A DNA stretch of 13,654 nt from Candidatus Borrarchaeota archaeon (GTDB taxonomy: Archaea; Asgardarchaeota; Sifarchaeia; Borrarchaeales; Borrarchaeaceae). The translations under genes were made by a program, and so were the position numbers. The DNA is taken from NCBI GenBank assembly GCA_016840645.1, contig JAEORY010000054.1, positions 1-13,654 of the forward strand, given 5' to 3'. Every line of letters begins with the position of its first letter. Position 1 is the first letter of the stretch. Below the pieces are notes generated by a model. That model had not been told where the DNA came from. It did no database searches and saw only the letters and a list, made by a program, of their open reading frames with translations. Of this stretch, positions 7,237 through 13,484 are shown one piece after another.

Positions 7237-7992
7237 TTATTTGGGCGATTTCAAAAACACTATATCATTTTTCTTGAAGTCATAGGGCACCCTTTTGGTT
7301 TCATGATCAAAAATTGGTGATTTTTTTACGCGCATGTGTCTCTTAAGTTCGCCATCGATTTCCTCGATCTCTAATCGCACAACTGCGTCATAGAAATGCT
7401 CAAAAGATGCTATTTCCCTATCTAGATGCATTTTAGTTCCAATAACATCGATAGTAATGCCATTTTCAACTTTCGATATCTGAGTTATTTCCTTTGAAAG
7501 CTTATACGTCTTTTCGAACCCAAAAGTCATTACAATGGTCGAAAGAGAATAGGTTGCGCTTCTGACGAGAGCTTTCCGGTTCCTACGATTCGTTTCAAAA
7601 TTGTCACGATAGTCTTGCCAAACTCCATAGATAATATCCATGACCCTGTTAATGTTGGTGGGTTCACCGATCGTAATAATTGACTTAGAGAAGTCTCGAA
7701 CATATTCTTCTCCCTTCGTCCAGAAATCTATCAATTTACCCATCTTAAATAATTCTTTTTGTATGATTCCGAATCCTTCAAATTTCTGAAGGATAGTTTC
7801 TGCAGAATGATCAAAACTATACAAAAAACAGACTTCTTTCTGCTGCACTCCTTCATATAACCACTTTTCAATAAACAATAGGGAACCGGTACCTGTATCC
7901 GCCTCAAGTAAAATCTGAGTCCCTCTTGGCACCCCTCCACCCAAGAGTTTATCTAGTTCTTTGATACCGCTTGAAGCTAATTCAATTGGCAA
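7237..7992 (-). CDS. KaiC/RadA-superfamily protein with degenerate nucleotide-binding motifs
   Basis: A 251-residue single-domain protein with the KaiC-like (RecA-fold, Rad55-related) opening SSGIKELDKLLGGGVPRGTQILLE (residues 7-30). The P-loop position reads ADTGTGSLLF (31-40): the invariant lysine of GTGK[TS] is serine (S37) and the next T/S is leucine. The Walker B position, normally VIDSLS, reads SATYSLS (145-151), so its aspartate is tyrosine. The protein is probably a non-hydrolysing relative that works as a sensor, scaffold or partner. TTG 7992 is the only workable start: an in-frame TAA lies just upstream, GGAGAG (8002-8007) lies 9 nt before it, and the domain begins within 10 residues. 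It follows the SerK-like gene by 49 bp. The target is unknown. Confidence 0.8.
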   Translation of the reverse strand: MPIELASSGIKELDKLLGGGVPRGTQILLEADTGTGSLLFIEKWLYEGVQQKEVCFLYSFDHSAETILQKFEGFGIIQKELFKMGKLIDFWTKGEEYVRDFSKSIITIGEPTNINRVMDIIYGVWQDYRDNFETNRRNRKALVRSATYSLSTIVMTFGFEKTYKLSKEITQISKVENGITIDVIGTKMHLDREIASFEHFYDAVVRLEIEEIDGELKRHMRVKKSPIFDHETKRVPYDFKKNDIVFLKSPK

Positions 7993-8025
7993 GACAGGTT
8001 ACTCTCCAAGGATATAACTAGGTGA

Positions 8026-8035
8026 TGATATAAAA
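8026..8035 (-). promoter_or_regulatory. Candidate TATA box before the KaiC-like gene
   Basis: TTTTATATCA on the minus strand, in the 49-bp gap after the SerK-like gene. It would place a start site about 25 bp on, near the GGAGAG ribosome site. The KaiC-like gene may therefore also have its own promoter, with a very short leader, besides read-through from upstream. Confidence 0.3.
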
Positions 8036-8041
8036 GTACTA

Positions 8042-8905
8042 CTAATCTTGGTCCTTATATTGTAGGATTGCTTCTTCGTATGCCCTTCCGTCGATTTCCA
8101 TTCCACCCGAAAATAATTGGATTTTCTTTTGATGGAGAATGGTATCTAATTCTCTATTTTTCTCTTGCATGTCTTCATCTCGCAAAAATGAAATCGGTAA
8201 ATTAACAGACAATGGGCGAATCGGAGGTATATGTCGAGTACTTTTTAAAGGAAACAAAACACCGCTTTTTGCTGCCATTATTACATTATTTTTGTTTACA
8301 ATAGGTGGCACGAGCGCTCCTACAACATCTTTTTTTTCGATCTCAATTTTTGAACTATATTTAATTTCAATATTAAAATGGAATTTGAATAGAATCTCTA
8401 TAAGAATAAGATGATTGTAAATCTCTACTAGGTCCTTGATTGTATGTTTACTGTTAATAAGAATGGATTTTTCCTTTGTTATCAACGCACCAGTAACTGT
8501 GTCTTCATTTACCCGTTTTATAGCCTCCCTGGGATCGTTCACATACCTAATGTTGAATTTATCTAATCTCTGCATGCTTTCAATCAATTCGATTAAAGAA
8601 ATATCCTGATTAGAAATAAATAACCTACACCATCGATCAACTCGGACATCTTCATACGCAACGAAATAGCAAAGAGCAGTTTTACACGAAAGCTTTTTCA
8701 GGGCCGCAAGGCGGTGCATTCCATCTAAAACAACCATACTATTCTTTTCTACAATAATAGGGTCTTTCTGAAAACCATCCTTTTCTATTTCTTGCGCTAA
8801 TTGATTAACTATTTTAAAAGCCGTTTTTTCATGAGGCTGAAGGGAATCAAGTTTTTCTAATCTGATGTCAGATTCAACAGTATTGCGAATCTGTGAAGAA
8901 TTCAT
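8042..8905 (-). CDS. SerK/SbnI-like ParB-fold protein, possible free-serine kinase
   Basis: A 287-residue protein with a ParB/sulfiredoxin-like domain. The family includes the free L-serine kinases SerK (archaeal, ADP-dependent) and SbnI. The positions that matter in those enzymes are present: PHE (24-26) with the glutamate, and LDGMHR (60-65) with the aspartate. The family closing motif is LFPLKSTRHIPP (217-228). DGMHR replaces the DGHHR I recall for SerK. A C-terminal tail of about 45 residues follows and has no obvious match. Phosphorylation of serine to O-phosphoserine is a reasonable hypothesis, not shown. A DNA-binding or regulatory ParB-like role is the alternative. ATG 8905 is preferred over TTG 8941 because GGGGA (8911-8915) lies 5 nt before it and the TATA-like box at 8948-8956 is too close to the TTG. 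It is the first gene of a pair with the KaiC-like protein. Confidence 0.7.
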   Translation of the reverse strand: MNSSQIRNTVESDIRLEKLDSLQPHEKTAFKIVNQLAQEIEKDGFQKDPIIVEKNSMVVLDGMHRLAALKKLSCKTALCYFVAYEDVRVDRWCRLFISNQDISLIELIESMQRLDKFNIRYVNDPREAIKRVNEDTVTGALITKEKSILINSKHTIKDLVEIYNHLILIEILFKFHFNIEIKYSSKIEIEKKDVVGALVPPIVNKNNVIMAAKSGVLFPLKSTRHIPPIRPLSVNLPISFLRDEDMQEKNRELDTILHQKKIQLFSGGMEIDGRAYEEAILQYKDQD

Positions 8906-8910
8906 GTTTT

Positions 8911-8915
8911 TCCCC
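8911..8915 (-). promoter_or_regulatory. Ribosome binding site deciding the SerK-like start
   Basis: GGGGA on the minus strand, 5 nt before ATG 8905. It is a moderate site, but it supports the ATG over the upstream TTG 8941. Confidence 0.35.
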
Positions 8916-8947
8916 AAATAGACTTTAGTTAATGATGGCAAATCGTG

Positions 8948-8956
8948 CTATAAAAA
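8948..8956 (-). promoter_or_regulatory. Candidate TATA box of the SerK-like gene
   Basis: TTTTTATAG on the minus strand. A start site about 25 bp downstream, near 8927, gives a leader of about 22 nt before ATG 8905, which fits the GGGGA ribosome site. Confidence 0.4.
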
Positions 8957-9398
8957 CTACATAAGATTTGAATGCGAAACTTTACTTGCTTTTCAATTAT
9001 TTCCTTAACTCTGCTTTTCATAATGATCCTGTTAGTCATTATAATCAAATGTATTAAAAGCGTATTTTCCACGATGTTCTTTCTGTATGTAATCCGATGT
9101 TACGTTTAATTTTTCAAATTCATTTTTACGGATAGAAAGAATCATATTTCTTTATTTTTGGTAATTTAACTTACTGTAGTTGTTTCTTGTGTTTTTAATA
9201 AGCGTAAGCGTACCAGATAAAGGCGTTTACTAGGAATTCTCTCATTTAGAAAATCCCATAAGATAGATGTATTTATTCAAAAAAGACACCGACATTTTGA
9301 CAAACTCTTTTTATAATCCCGATGAAAATTTATTTTTGAAATAATATAGCGACAAAATTAAATAATAAAGAAAAACGTGATATACATCGGCATCTGAA
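8957..9398. other. AT-rich intergenic region between divergent genes
   Basis: About 440 bp with no credible gene, tRNA or repeat array. It separates the SerK-like gene (minus) from the DUF6884-like gene (plus). It contains the inverted repeat at 9020-9042 and a TATA-like CTTTTTATAAT near 9307-9317 that could serve the plus-strand gene. Nothing else stands out. Confidence 0.5.
9020..9042. repeat. Inverted repeat ATAATGA-N9-TCATTAT
   Basis: Perfect 7-bp arms (9020-9026 and 9036-9042) in the divergent intergenic region. It is too far from either start to be a normal operator. It may be a regulator site or chance in AT-rich DNA. Confidence 0.25.
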
Positions 9399-9405
9399 AG
9401 GGGTG
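9399..9405 (+). promoter_or_regulatory. Ribosome binding site deciding the DUF6884-like start
   Basis: AGGGGTG, one mismatch from the archaeal AGGAGGTG core, 9 nt before GTG 9415. It overlaps the earlier GTG at 9403, so that codon is unlikely to be the start. Confidence 0.4.
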
Positions 9406-9414
9406 TGTATCTTT

Positions 9415-9900
9415 GTGGCATTATCTGGGAGACATCTGTTGATTATTTCATGTTCGAAAACAAAGAATAAACAACTGAGAAACGATGAAGAAGTAAAACT
9501 CCCTGCGATAAAAGGATATGATGGCAAGATTTTTCTGACTTTGCGAAAAGCATTTAGAGAAGGATTAGGACATAATGTTGATGTACTCATAATCTCTGCA
9601 AAATATGGTCTTTTGGAAGCTACAGACGAGATTTCTTATTATGAGGAACGCATGACAAAGCAAAAAGCGAAAGAACTTAGAGATGAAGTATTATTTAAAC
9701 TAAAACTGATCGTTTCAAATGGAGGAAATTATAGAAGAATTTTCGTTATGTTAGGAAAAATTTATTTTGAAGCAATTCGTGGAGCATCCACAATGACTGA
9801 TATCCCTATAGAAGTCATACAAATGGAAAAAATTGGGAAAGCACAGCAAAAACTCAGAAATTTATTATTAAGACTGACCCCGCAAACGGCAGTATCTTAA
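9415..9900 (+). CDS. DUF6884-like protein
   Basis: A soluble 161-residue protein, given GTG 9415 as start. It opens with a beta strand and ISCSKTK (11-17) and has ISAKYGLL (60-67), followed by ISYYEERM with a charged helix. This order (CSKTK, a YxGxxF-like stretch read here as YDGKIF, SAKYGLL) matches small DUF6884-type proteins that occur in archaea, bacteria and phages and have no settled function. It is distantly reminiscent of YaaA-like proteins but too short for that family. It stands alone: divergent from the SerK-like gene and convergent with the zinc-ribbon membrane protein, with 161 bp between the two stop codons. The first strand and the cysteine motif start close to residue 7, so nothing seems to be missing. 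The call is from motif memory. Confidence 0.65.
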   Translation: MALSGRHLLIISCSKTKNKQLRNDEEVKLPAIKGYDGKIFLTLRKAFREGLGHNVDVLIISAKYGLLEATDEISYYEERMTKQKAKELRDEVLFKLKLIVSNGGNYRRIFVMLGKIYFEAIRGASTMTDIPIEVIQMEKIGKAQQKLRNLLLRLTPQTAVS

Positions 9901-10061
9901 CCTATTTTTTCTACAGATTAATTTACAATAACACTGACAATATATGAAATCTATATATCGACATTTCATCTACTAACAATAATTTTCCTTAAAATCCTTG
10001 GAAGTTTCACTTGAAGTCATTCCTTTTTGTATATACGCAAATAATCAGGAATCATTCATTG

Positions 10062-10695
10062 TTATACAACCTTCAAAGAAGATCCACATGTAACACAAAA
10101 TTTGGAGGCGGGATTATTTGAAGCTCCACAAGAAGGACAAAATACTCTGTTGGTGGAGGTTGGGAAGGTTTGGGGTGATTGAAGTGTTGGCGATGCAAAT
10201 TTCTCTTCTTTATCAAACAAGAGAACCACACTTCTAGAGAACCACGCTACTACACCTATAATTGGGCTAAGCAATATCGCAATGAGAAAATTAAATAAAA
10301 ATGGATTTACCCATGTTGCGTCAACGCCAATTAAGATAAACAGCCCTATAATACTGACGACAAGGATTAAAAGGACAACTAAAGCGATAGCAAAGAATAA
10401 ACCCGCAAAAAAGACAGCAGCTAAAAAACCAAAAATAGCAGCATGTTTAACATTGTCTGTTTTTAAGCCAACAATGAAAATCGCAATTGGTATTACAAAT
10501 GGAGAAAGTGCAGGATATCCAATAATAGAAATTGAAATGATACCAATAAAAGAAATCAATGAAATTATGAAGAAAGTTCTTCTACCAACGTAAGTTTCAA
10601 ACAATGTAAATATTAACCCAGTTAAAAATAAGACAACTAAAAAAAGGCAATAACCAATAAGAACCCAAAAATAAAAGAATCGCGTCCTGCATCAT
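10062..10695 (-). CDS. Multi-span membrane protein with C-terminal zinc ribbon, frameshifted near the 5' end
   Basis: About six hydrophobic segments are followed by a soluble tail ending in a zinc ribbon. Its CPSCG and CVTCG pairs give four cysteines 8 to 25 residues from the C-terminus. The clean open frame runs only from TTG 10604 (180 residues), but the hydrophobic reading continues upstream of it. A much better start is ATG 10695 (or 10692), with GAGGGGA (10701-10707) 5 nt away and a strong TATA box behind it. It opens MMQDAILLFLGSYWLLPF in a frame one base off. Removing one T from the T7 tract (10639-10645) joins the two into a 210-residue protein reading LLPFLVVLFLTGLIF. A sequence error or a natural slippage mutation is likelier than programmed shifting. 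The membrane domain is not a family I recognise, and the function is unknown. Confidence 0.65.
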
Positions 10696-10700
10696 TTCTT

Positions 10701-10707
10701 TCCCCTC
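10701..10707 (-). promoter_or_regulatory. Ribosome binding site supporting ATG 10695
   Basis: GAGGGGA on the minus strand, 5 nt before ATG 10695 and 8 nt before ATG 10692. The downstream TTG 10604 has no comparable site, so the real gene starts in the other frame. Confidence 0.5.
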
Positions 10708-10746
10708 GATGCATTTTCTAATCAAATACAAATAATAAGGTATACA

Positions 10747-10756
10747 TATATATAAA
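10747..10756 (-). promoter_or_regulatory. TATA box of the zinc-ribbon membrane protein gene
   Basis: TTTATATATA on the minus strand is a near-perfect archaeal TATA box. Initiation about 25 bp downstream (near 10726) leaves a leader of about 31 nt before ATG 10695, which again supports the upstream start. Confidence 0.5.
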
Positions 10757-10868
10757 TCTATAATTTAGCTCTGTATTACTCTTCATAGAGACTATAAATA
10801 TCTATTTTTTGACTATCGTTATTATAAATGAAGTTGCCTTCAACACATTCTTTTTTAAAAAACAGTAG

Positions 10869-10904
10869 TAATACAAGAATATCAGATAATACAAGAATAT
10901 CAGA
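10869..10904 (+). repeat. Perfect 18-bp tandem duplication ahead of the DUF362 gene
   Basis: TAATACAAGAATATCAGA occurs twice without a gap (10869-10886 and 10887-10904). The end of the second copy forms part of the AGAGGG ribosome site of the next gene, whose TTG is at 10914. It lies in the probable 5' leader and could be a doubled binding site or a simple slippage product. Confidence 0.8.
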
Positions 10905-10913
10905 GGGTATTCC

Positions 10914-11759
10914 TTGGACGTCGTATCAGTATTGAAAGACGGAAACATCGAAGACATGGTTGAAAGAGCAGTGAACCTTGTCCTTGCTGGAGGACTTGAG
11001 GACATAATTGATAAAGGTGACAGTGTTTTAATCAAACCAAACCTTTGCTGTCCAAAATCTAGCAATGTTGGAGCGACAACAAATCCAAGGGTCGTTTTGA
11101 AATTAATCGAGTTAGTGAAGAATGCAGGTGGCAAACCTATCGTAGGCGAAAGCCCGATTGTTGGCTACGATACGGAAGAAGTTTTCTATAGGACAAAATA
11201 CAAACTTCTTATGAAGGGGCAAGGTGTCGGTATTGTTGATTTTAATGCAGATACGCCTGTCGAAGTTTCAATAAAAGGAGCATTAGCCCTTAAAGAAGTA
11301 AAACTTGCTAAATCTGTGTTAGATTGTGATAAATTTATTAGTGTCCCGGTAATGAAAACTCATGATGCATGCACTGTTACACTGAGTTTAAAGAACCTTA
11401 AAGGTTGTATGTATCAAAACGAAAAGTACAAATCTCACCAAGTAGGCGTCCATGAAGCAATTGTCGATCTTAATACACTCATCACGCCCGATTTTGCGGT
11501 AATTGATGGCACTGTGGGTATGGAAGGACTTGGACCCACAGCTGGAGATCCCGTGCGAATGAATATGATACTTGCAGGAAAAGATTTAGCATCAGTAGAC
11601 ACAATAGCATCTACAATTATGGGTTTTGACGTGGCTAAAATAAAACATATCCACTATGCAGCACAAAAAGGCTTAGGAAAAACAGATCTTCAACAGATCG
11701 AAGTCTTAGGCGAACCTATTCAAAAGGTTTTTCGTAAATTCAAAGAAGCGACGTGGTAA
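10914..11759 (+). CDS. DUF362 protein
   Basis: A 281-residue cytoplasmic protein of the DUF362 family, often found beside or fused to ferredoxin domains and of uncertain role in redox or cofactor metabolism. Family features include KGDSVLIKPNLC (34-45), VGATTNPRVV, the central SVPVMKTHDACTVTLSLKNLKG and IDGTVGMEGLGPTAGDPV (residues about 200-217). There is no ferredoxin domain in this protein; it is supplied by the next gene, which starts 20 bp after this stop. TTG 10914 is the start, with AGAGGG (10902-10907) 6 nt before it and the first strand starting at residue 2. Several weak TATA-like stretches lie between 10791 and 10862, and I cannot choose among them. DUF362, ferredoxin-like protein and larE form a likely three-gene operon. 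Confidence 0.88.
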   Translation: MDVVSVLKDGNIEDMVERAVNLVLAGGLEDIIDKGDSVLIKPNLCCPKSSNVGATTNPRVVLKLIELVKNAGGKPIVGESPIVGYDTEEVFYRTKYKLLMKGQGVGIVDFNADTPVEVSIKGALALKEVKLAKSVLDCDKFISVPVMKTHDACTVTLSLKNLKGCMYQNEKYKSHQVGVHEAIVDLNTLITPDFAVIDGTVGMEGLGPTAGDPVRMNMILAGKDLASVDTIASTIMGFDVAKIKHIHYAAQKGLGKTDLQQIEVLGEPIQKVFRKFKEATW

Positions 11760-11763
11760 ACAT

Positions 11764-11771
11764 AAAAGGAG
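11764..11771 (+). promoter_or_regulatory. Ribosome binding site deciding the ferredoxin start
   Basis: AAAAGGAG, 8 nt before TTG 11780. A GTG at 11753, overlapping the DUF362 stop, is in the same frame but has no such site and would put the ribosome site inside the protein. Confidence 0.6.
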
Positions 11772-11779
11772 TCTTTAAA

Positions 11780-12211
11780 TTGGTTTCCATCACCGTTGAT
11801 CAGGAAAAGTGCAATTTGTGTAGGGTTTGTGTACAAGCTTGTCCGAGCGAGATTTATTTAGTAGAACTGCAAGGAATAGAAGTGAATAACGAAAAATGCC
11901 TAGGCTGTGGAAACTGCATAACAATTTGCCCTGTTGAGGATTTTGGAGAGAAGCCAATCTATAGAATTCACAATGGGAAGAGCGGCATTTCAAGAGAAAG
12001 AATTGATATATGCAAACGATTTGGGTCGGGGTGGAGTTGCGAGTTGTGTAAAAATGTCTGTCCGGTTGGAGCTATACGATTTGTTGGTAATTGTCAATTA
12101 ATTGAAGCTAATATCAAAAATTGCCTTGAAGGCGAGGGAAAAGACTGCCGAATCTGCTCAGAGGCATGTCCTGAGGGAGCGATTCGTGTTAGAAGAGATA
12201 ATGGCAAATAA
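11780..12211 (+). CDS. Ferredoxin-like protein with four [4Fe-4S] motifs, two of them with extended spacing
   Basis: A 143-residue electron-transfer protein. Two standard motifs come first: C11, C14, C17, C21-P and C40, C43, C46, C50-P. Two further motifs keep the C-x2-C-x3-C-P ending but have their first cysteine far away: C78-x8-C87-x2-C90-x3-C94-P and C115-x7-C123-x2-C126-x3-C130-P. Each of the last two is followed by the usual GAI. It can therefore hold up to four clusters, two of them with unusual first ligands that could be labile or tuned differently. TTG 11780 is chosen because of the AAAAGGAG ribosome site; the longer GTG form adds nine residues. It sits between a DUF362 gene and larE, 20 bp from each, suggesting that it delivers electrons to one or both. 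Confidence 0.85.
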   Translation: MVSITVDQEKCNLCRVCVQACPSEIYLVELQGIEVNNEKCLGCGNCITICPVEDFGEKPIYRIHNGKSGISRERIDICKRFGSGWSCELCKNVCPVGAIRFVGNCQLIEANIKNCLEGEGKDCRICSEACPEGAIRVRRDNGK

Positions 12212-12231
12212 TTATAATCGGGTTAATATAT

Positions 12232-13068
12232 ATGAACGCGCGAGTGGAAGATCCTAAGAAATTACTAGAAACGTTACTAGAAGATTTCAAGAAAAAGGGT
12301 AGCGTAGTAGTTGCGTTTTCTGGAGGTGTGGACAGTAGCGTAGTTGCAGCACTGGCATATCGGGCGCTAGGTGATAGATCTGTTGCAGTTACTGTTGATT
12401 CTCCGATGATGTTTCCAGACGAAGTTCAAACTGCAAAGGAAGTCGCCCAGCAGATAGGGATACAACACATTATTGTCCCTCTAAATGAACTTGAATATTC
12501 GGCAATATTACATAATCCTCCAGATCGTTGCTATCACTGCAAAAAATTGCGATTCAGTGATTTGCTTGAATTTGCAAAAAAGGAAGGATATGCCGCCGTG
12601 GCTGACGGTACGAATGTTGAGGATTTTGATGAACATCGTCCTGGAATACGTGCCGCAAGAGAATTACACGTTTGGTCACCATTAGCAGAACGCTGTCTAA
12701 ATAAAGAAAAAATTCGTGCGCTTGCAAAAATATTAAACTTACCATCTGCTGAAAAACCTGCGATGGCATGTTTGGCGAGTCGGGTTCCTTACGGGGAAAC
12801 ACTTACTGAAGAAAGATTTAAACGAATAGCACAAGCGGAAATTTATATCCGTAATGAACTTATGATTAAACAGGTAAGAGTACGTGAGCATGAAAACGGA
12901 AAAATTGCCAGAATAGAAGTAGGCTCTGCAGAACGAGATAAATTCTTTGATTTTGAAAAAATGGATAGTTTATCGAAGCAGTTAAAAAAGTTAGGCTACA
13001 AATATGTGACGCTTGATCTCCTTGGCTATCGTTCTGGAGCCATGGATGAAGTACTTCAAAAAGAATGA
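12232..13068 (+). CDS. larE: LarE, sulfur transferase for the nickel-pincer nucleotide
   Basis: PP-loop ATP pyrophosphatase family enzyme that adenylates the carboxylates of pyridinium-dicarboxylate mononucleotide and adds sulfur. This is a step toward the nickel-pincer cofactor of lactate racemase LarA and its relatives. The 278 residues include the PP-loop SGGVDSS (30-36), DGTN (125-128), RPGIRAA (137-143) and the family stretch ACLASRVPYGE (179-189). Three cysteines stand at the family positions: C100 and C103 (CYHC) and C180 (CLASR). Single-cysteine LarE proteins sacrifice their cysteine sulfur. Proteins with all three are reported to bind a [4Fe-4S] cluster and can act catalytically, so this looks like the cluster type. 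ATG 12232 lies 20 bp after the ferredoxin stop with only a weak ribosome site. larA, larB and larC are not in the window. Confidence 0.93.
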   Translation: MNARVEDPKKLLETLLEDFKKKGSVVVAFSGGVDSSVVAALAYRALGDRSVAVTVDSPMMFPDEVQTAKEVAQQIGIQHIIVPLNELEYSAILHNPPDRCYHCKKLRFSDLLEFAKKEGYAAVADGTNVEDFDEHRPGIRAARELHVWSPLAERCLNKEKIRALAKILNLPSAEKPAMACLASRVPYGETLTEERFKRIAQAEIYIRNELMIKQVRVREHENGKIARIEVGSAERDKFFDFEKMDSLSKQLKKLGYKYVTLDLLGYRSGAMDEVLQKE

Positions 13069-13085
13069 ATTGTTAGGCATAAGTC

Positions 13086-13484
13086 TTATTTTTTGATTAT
13101 TTCAACGGTTCCTTCATCGCCGTTAACCTTAATGTAGTCATCTGTGCAACATTCTTTTAGTAGCTTCTTATTAAAGTTATCAATCATTGGAATGTCGATG
13201 GTAATGGCACTAAGAGCCAAAATGGGATCTGCTATATCACATACTATCGCAACGGGTGCAGTTCCACGAATCATAGCATCATACGCAACATATGGACCTA
13301 ATGTTCCGCCTTTTCCTGTAGGACACACAAGAACCTTCCCCCTCATATATTCACCCATTTTTTCGCTCATTAGAAGTTTTCCTGTTGTCGGGTCAAAATC
13401 CCCGATAAAACTAAATGGTGTGTTTACAACGATTGCATAGCCTTCTGCTTTTCCTTTATTGATTATATGACCCGTTAATATCAT
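13086..13484 (-). CDS. Aconitase X swivel domain / phosphomevalonate dehydratase small subunit (DUF126)
   Basis: Small subunit of a two-subunit aconitase X-type dehydratase. In archaea this pair usually dehydrates mevalonate 5-phosphate in the archaeal mevalonate pathway to isoprenoid lipids. The 132 residues show GHIINKGKAEGYAIV (5-19), FSFIGDFDPTTG (24-35) and GTAPVAIVCDIADPILALSA, as in DUF126. At the position where family members I recall read G-[KR]-G-S, this one reads GKGGT (57-61), so glycine replaces serine at residue 60. ATG 13484 is the start: its ATGA overlaps the stop of the large subunit and GGGTG lies 8 nt upstream. An ATG at 13499 would add five residues inside the large-subunit gene. 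It is convergent with larE, with only 17 bp between the stops. Confidence 0.88.
   Translation of the reverse strand: MILTGHIINKGKAEGYAIVVNTPFSFIGDFDPTTGKLLMSEKMGEYMRGKVLVCPTGKGGTLGPYVAYDAMIRGTAPVAIVCDIADPILALSAITIDIPMIDNFNKKLLKECCTDDYIKVNGDEGTVEIIKK

Noticed and set aside
8939..8941. TTG 8941 as start of the SerK-like protein
   Set aside because: It lies only about 10 bp from the TATA-like box and has no ribosome site. ATG 8905 has one and gives the N-terminal length expected for the family.
8957..9398. A hidden tRNA, small gene or CRISPR array in the long AT-rich spacer
   Set aside because: No cloverleaf with a TTCGAAT-type loop, no regularly spaced repeats and no open frame with a ribosome site were seen.
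10282..10593. A lysine-rich open frame on the plus strand
   Set aside because: It is the complement of hydrophobic codons of the membrane protein gene. Its composition follows from that, and it lacks a ribosome site.
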